Shown: piece by piece, positions 62,336 through 64,000 of the stretch
Layout of the letters: each line of letters begins with the position of its first letter
Position numbering within the stretch: position 1 is the first letter of the stretch
NCBI GenBank assembly: GCA_029379385.1
Contig: CM055618.1
Span: forward strand, 11,852,134 to 11,916,133
Direction of reading: 5' to 3'
Source of the DNA: Quillaja saponaria
Lineage: Eukaryota > Streptophyta > Magnoliopsida > Fabales > Quillajaceae
DNA: 64,000 nt
Translations under genes and position numbers: made by a program
Notes under the pieces: model-generated
Seen by the model: the letters and a program-made list of their open reading frames with translations, nothing else
What the model was told of the DNA's origin: nothing
The model's database searches: none

Positions 62336-64000
62336 TTTAATAACATGAGACTGATTTGATATGGTAATATTGAACTCAGAACTCAAAGGATGGTTGATGA
62401 TGGATCAGATTTTACCACAGAAAAGAAATATAAATAAGCATATTTATGTTACTCTGCTACAAATTCTCCTGGCTTTTGAATTTTATTTTATTTTTCAAGT
62501 TTTTTGCCTCCTGTATCTACATTTCAAGAAATCAATTAAAAAGCGTAGCCCCGAAATTCATCTGTTCTACTAACTTCATGAGTAATTGAGGGAAAAGAAT
62601 AAAGTAGCATGACTAGCATGATATAAAATCAGCAACTAGTTATAGTAGTTTGGACGTTTAAGCTGTTGATGGAAAATGTCTTGTCATCAACTATCTTAGC
62701 AGCAAACCTAACTGAAACCAAAACCCAACTATTGTCTGGATGCTGAGTCAATTACCTTCACGAAGATGTTGAAGTTGCTAGTGATCCTTTTACCCGAATA
62801 TTCTTGAATCCACAGCCTGTCATCTGTATGATTTCAGAGTCATAGCTGTGTGAGTGTGACTGGCAACTGAGGAAATGGGAAGAAAATTATATTCAACTAT
62901 GTGGCCCAATCCTGTAACCAAGCAGCTAATTGCTTTTTGTTCACATCCAAATGTCTAAACAAGATAAATTCAACTTGAAAGCTAGAACAGGAAAAAGATT
63001 TACATGCCTCACGTAGTCTTATCACATGGTCTGTTTATGGATGAATGTGAAAACAGCTAGCTACATAACTTGCAGTCTTGTACCACTTGCATTCCCTCTA
63101 AAAACTCTAGAAGCATGGTTTGGCCATAATCTGACAACATAAATGGCCAATGCACCCGTAATTTGAAGCTGCAAGGGAAAAAAAAGAGTACAGATTACAC
63201 AAAATACACAGTATCAAGCTTAATTTGCTTTGAACATAGGCATGGGGCTGGGGGCACTATTTCTTCGTTATCACAACAGATTTAGAATAAAAGAAAAGGG
63301 AAACTACACTATTTTGAATTAAATGCACATTATTTCAGACAATATTCAGTAAGTTGAAATATGCAAACATTTTAAAAAGATCACTCATAGAAACTTTTTG
63401 GTCATAAAACAAAGAGTCCACATGTAATAAAACCTAGAGATGAAGATTCCCTTTAATAATATTGTAGATACCTATGTACCCATATCATCATTCCTAAGTC
63501 AGTATTCTTCCAAACCATCTTCATACACTCTGGACAAGAAAACAAGAGGAAAAAAAAAATTATAAGGTGTTCATGCATCCAAATCCTGGTCAAAGACTAA
63601 GAGAAAACGCCAAAATAATATCAATAGTCGTTCAGTCACAAATGCATGGGAATTACTCAATTTAGTAGCATCTGCTAAGCTTTTATATCTATGCACCTTA
63701 TGCTTAAATGCCACCCAGTTGACAAGTTTGCAGCATATGGAATCAAATGGATACCAATGGCATTTTAACTCATTAAAAAAAGACGACAACTCACCAGGTG
63801 TTCTATAACTCTTGAACCAAACTTTCCTCATCTCAATCAACAGAAGGCTCCATCCAACCGTGAGTGGACCACAAACATCACTTTCTCAATGAATAATCAG
63901 AAAGCAAACCAGTTTTAACGATCTGTGCCAGTTATTCAGAAACAGATCCAAGATTGCACTTTTTCTGAATTCATTTGTCATTACTTCACACATTTCTTTA
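62336..64000. other. Right-end region without a firm gene
   Basis: Copy 2 3' UTR to about 62700. Beyond it two minus-strand stretches look mildly coding: about 63883-63791 (GPLTVGWSLLLIEMRKVW, ending at a consensus donor CCTG|GTGAGT) and 63171-63060 (after a good acceptor TTGCAG: LQITGALAIYVVRLWPNH, stop near 63060). They might be terminal exons of a minus-strand gene starting beyond the window, but their phases do not join directly and I recognise no family. Confidence 0.3.

Noticed and set aside
1..64000. CRISPR arrays, operons, phage or integrated virus genes
   Set aside because: Repeats found are tandem duplications, microsatellites, LTRs and TIRs. The T7-like polymerase is the normal nuclear gene for mitochondrial transcription, with 19 exons, not a prophage gene.
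1..64000. tRNA, rRNA or microRNA genes
   Set aside because: No cloverleaf-compatible A/B box pair or rRNA stretch was noticed by eye. The tRNA-Met-like words at 49700, 31257 and 28617 are retrotransposon primer sites. A covariance-model scan would be needed to exclude small RNAs.

Overview
This is nuclear DNA of a flowering plant, most likely a eudicot. Genes are split by many short AT-rich GT-AG introns, the intergenic DNA is AT-rich, and small plant-type transposons (TRIMs, MITEs) are scattered through it. Protein families include DYW-type PPR, U-box/ARM, RGF/GLV peptide, phage-type RNA polymerase and GDSL lipase. I found no prokaryotic, viral or CRISPR-like system. All exon models were built by hand from splice signals, reading phase and remembered family sequences; no alignment was run.

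Layout: 1-1721 (+) the 3' half of a bHLH transcription factor gene (bHLH49/62/78 clade); 3387-5619 (+) a DYW-class PPR protein resembling At1g68930; 7110-9009 (-) a SAM-like/PRXL2 thioredoxin-fold protein; 9940-14461 (-) a U-box/ARM E3 ligase resembling PUB42; 16887-20647 (+) an AVT6-type amino acid transporter; 22424-34031 (-) a 19-exon mitochondrial phage-type RNA polymerase (RPOT1-like); 35849-43630 (-) plastid HSP90 (HSP90-5) in 19 exons; 45281-47682 (-) an ABHD17-like alpha/beta hydrolase; 51758-52571 (-) an RGF/GLV/CLEL peptide precursor; 56652-58195 and 60898-62335 (+) two tandem GDSL esterase/lipase genes. As I remember the Arabidopsis map, the bHLH49, PPR and PUB42 genes lie together on chromosome 1, so the left end looks like a conserved syntenic block.

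The genes do not form an operon-like unit. Shared themes are organelle biogenesis (PPR, mitochondrial RNA polymerase, plastid HSP90) and secretion (peptide hormone precursor, lipases).

Points most worth a second look: (1) four separate single-base, +1 disruptions in otherwise intact conserved genes (PPR, RNA polymerase, HSP90 twice), which look like insertion-type assembly errors but could be real; (2) the RGF peptide gene has two alternative first exons or starts, each with its own signal peptide and TATA-like box; (3) a permuted copy of that gene's signal-peptide exon lies 5.8 kb away, behind the first lipase gene; (4) the first lipase has lost its original stop and reads into what is still 3' UTR in its sister copy; (5) both lipases show D-x-H-P where the family has D-x-x-H-P; (6) two complete TRIM-like retrotransposons with LTRs, tRNA-Met primer sites and near-perfect target duplications.
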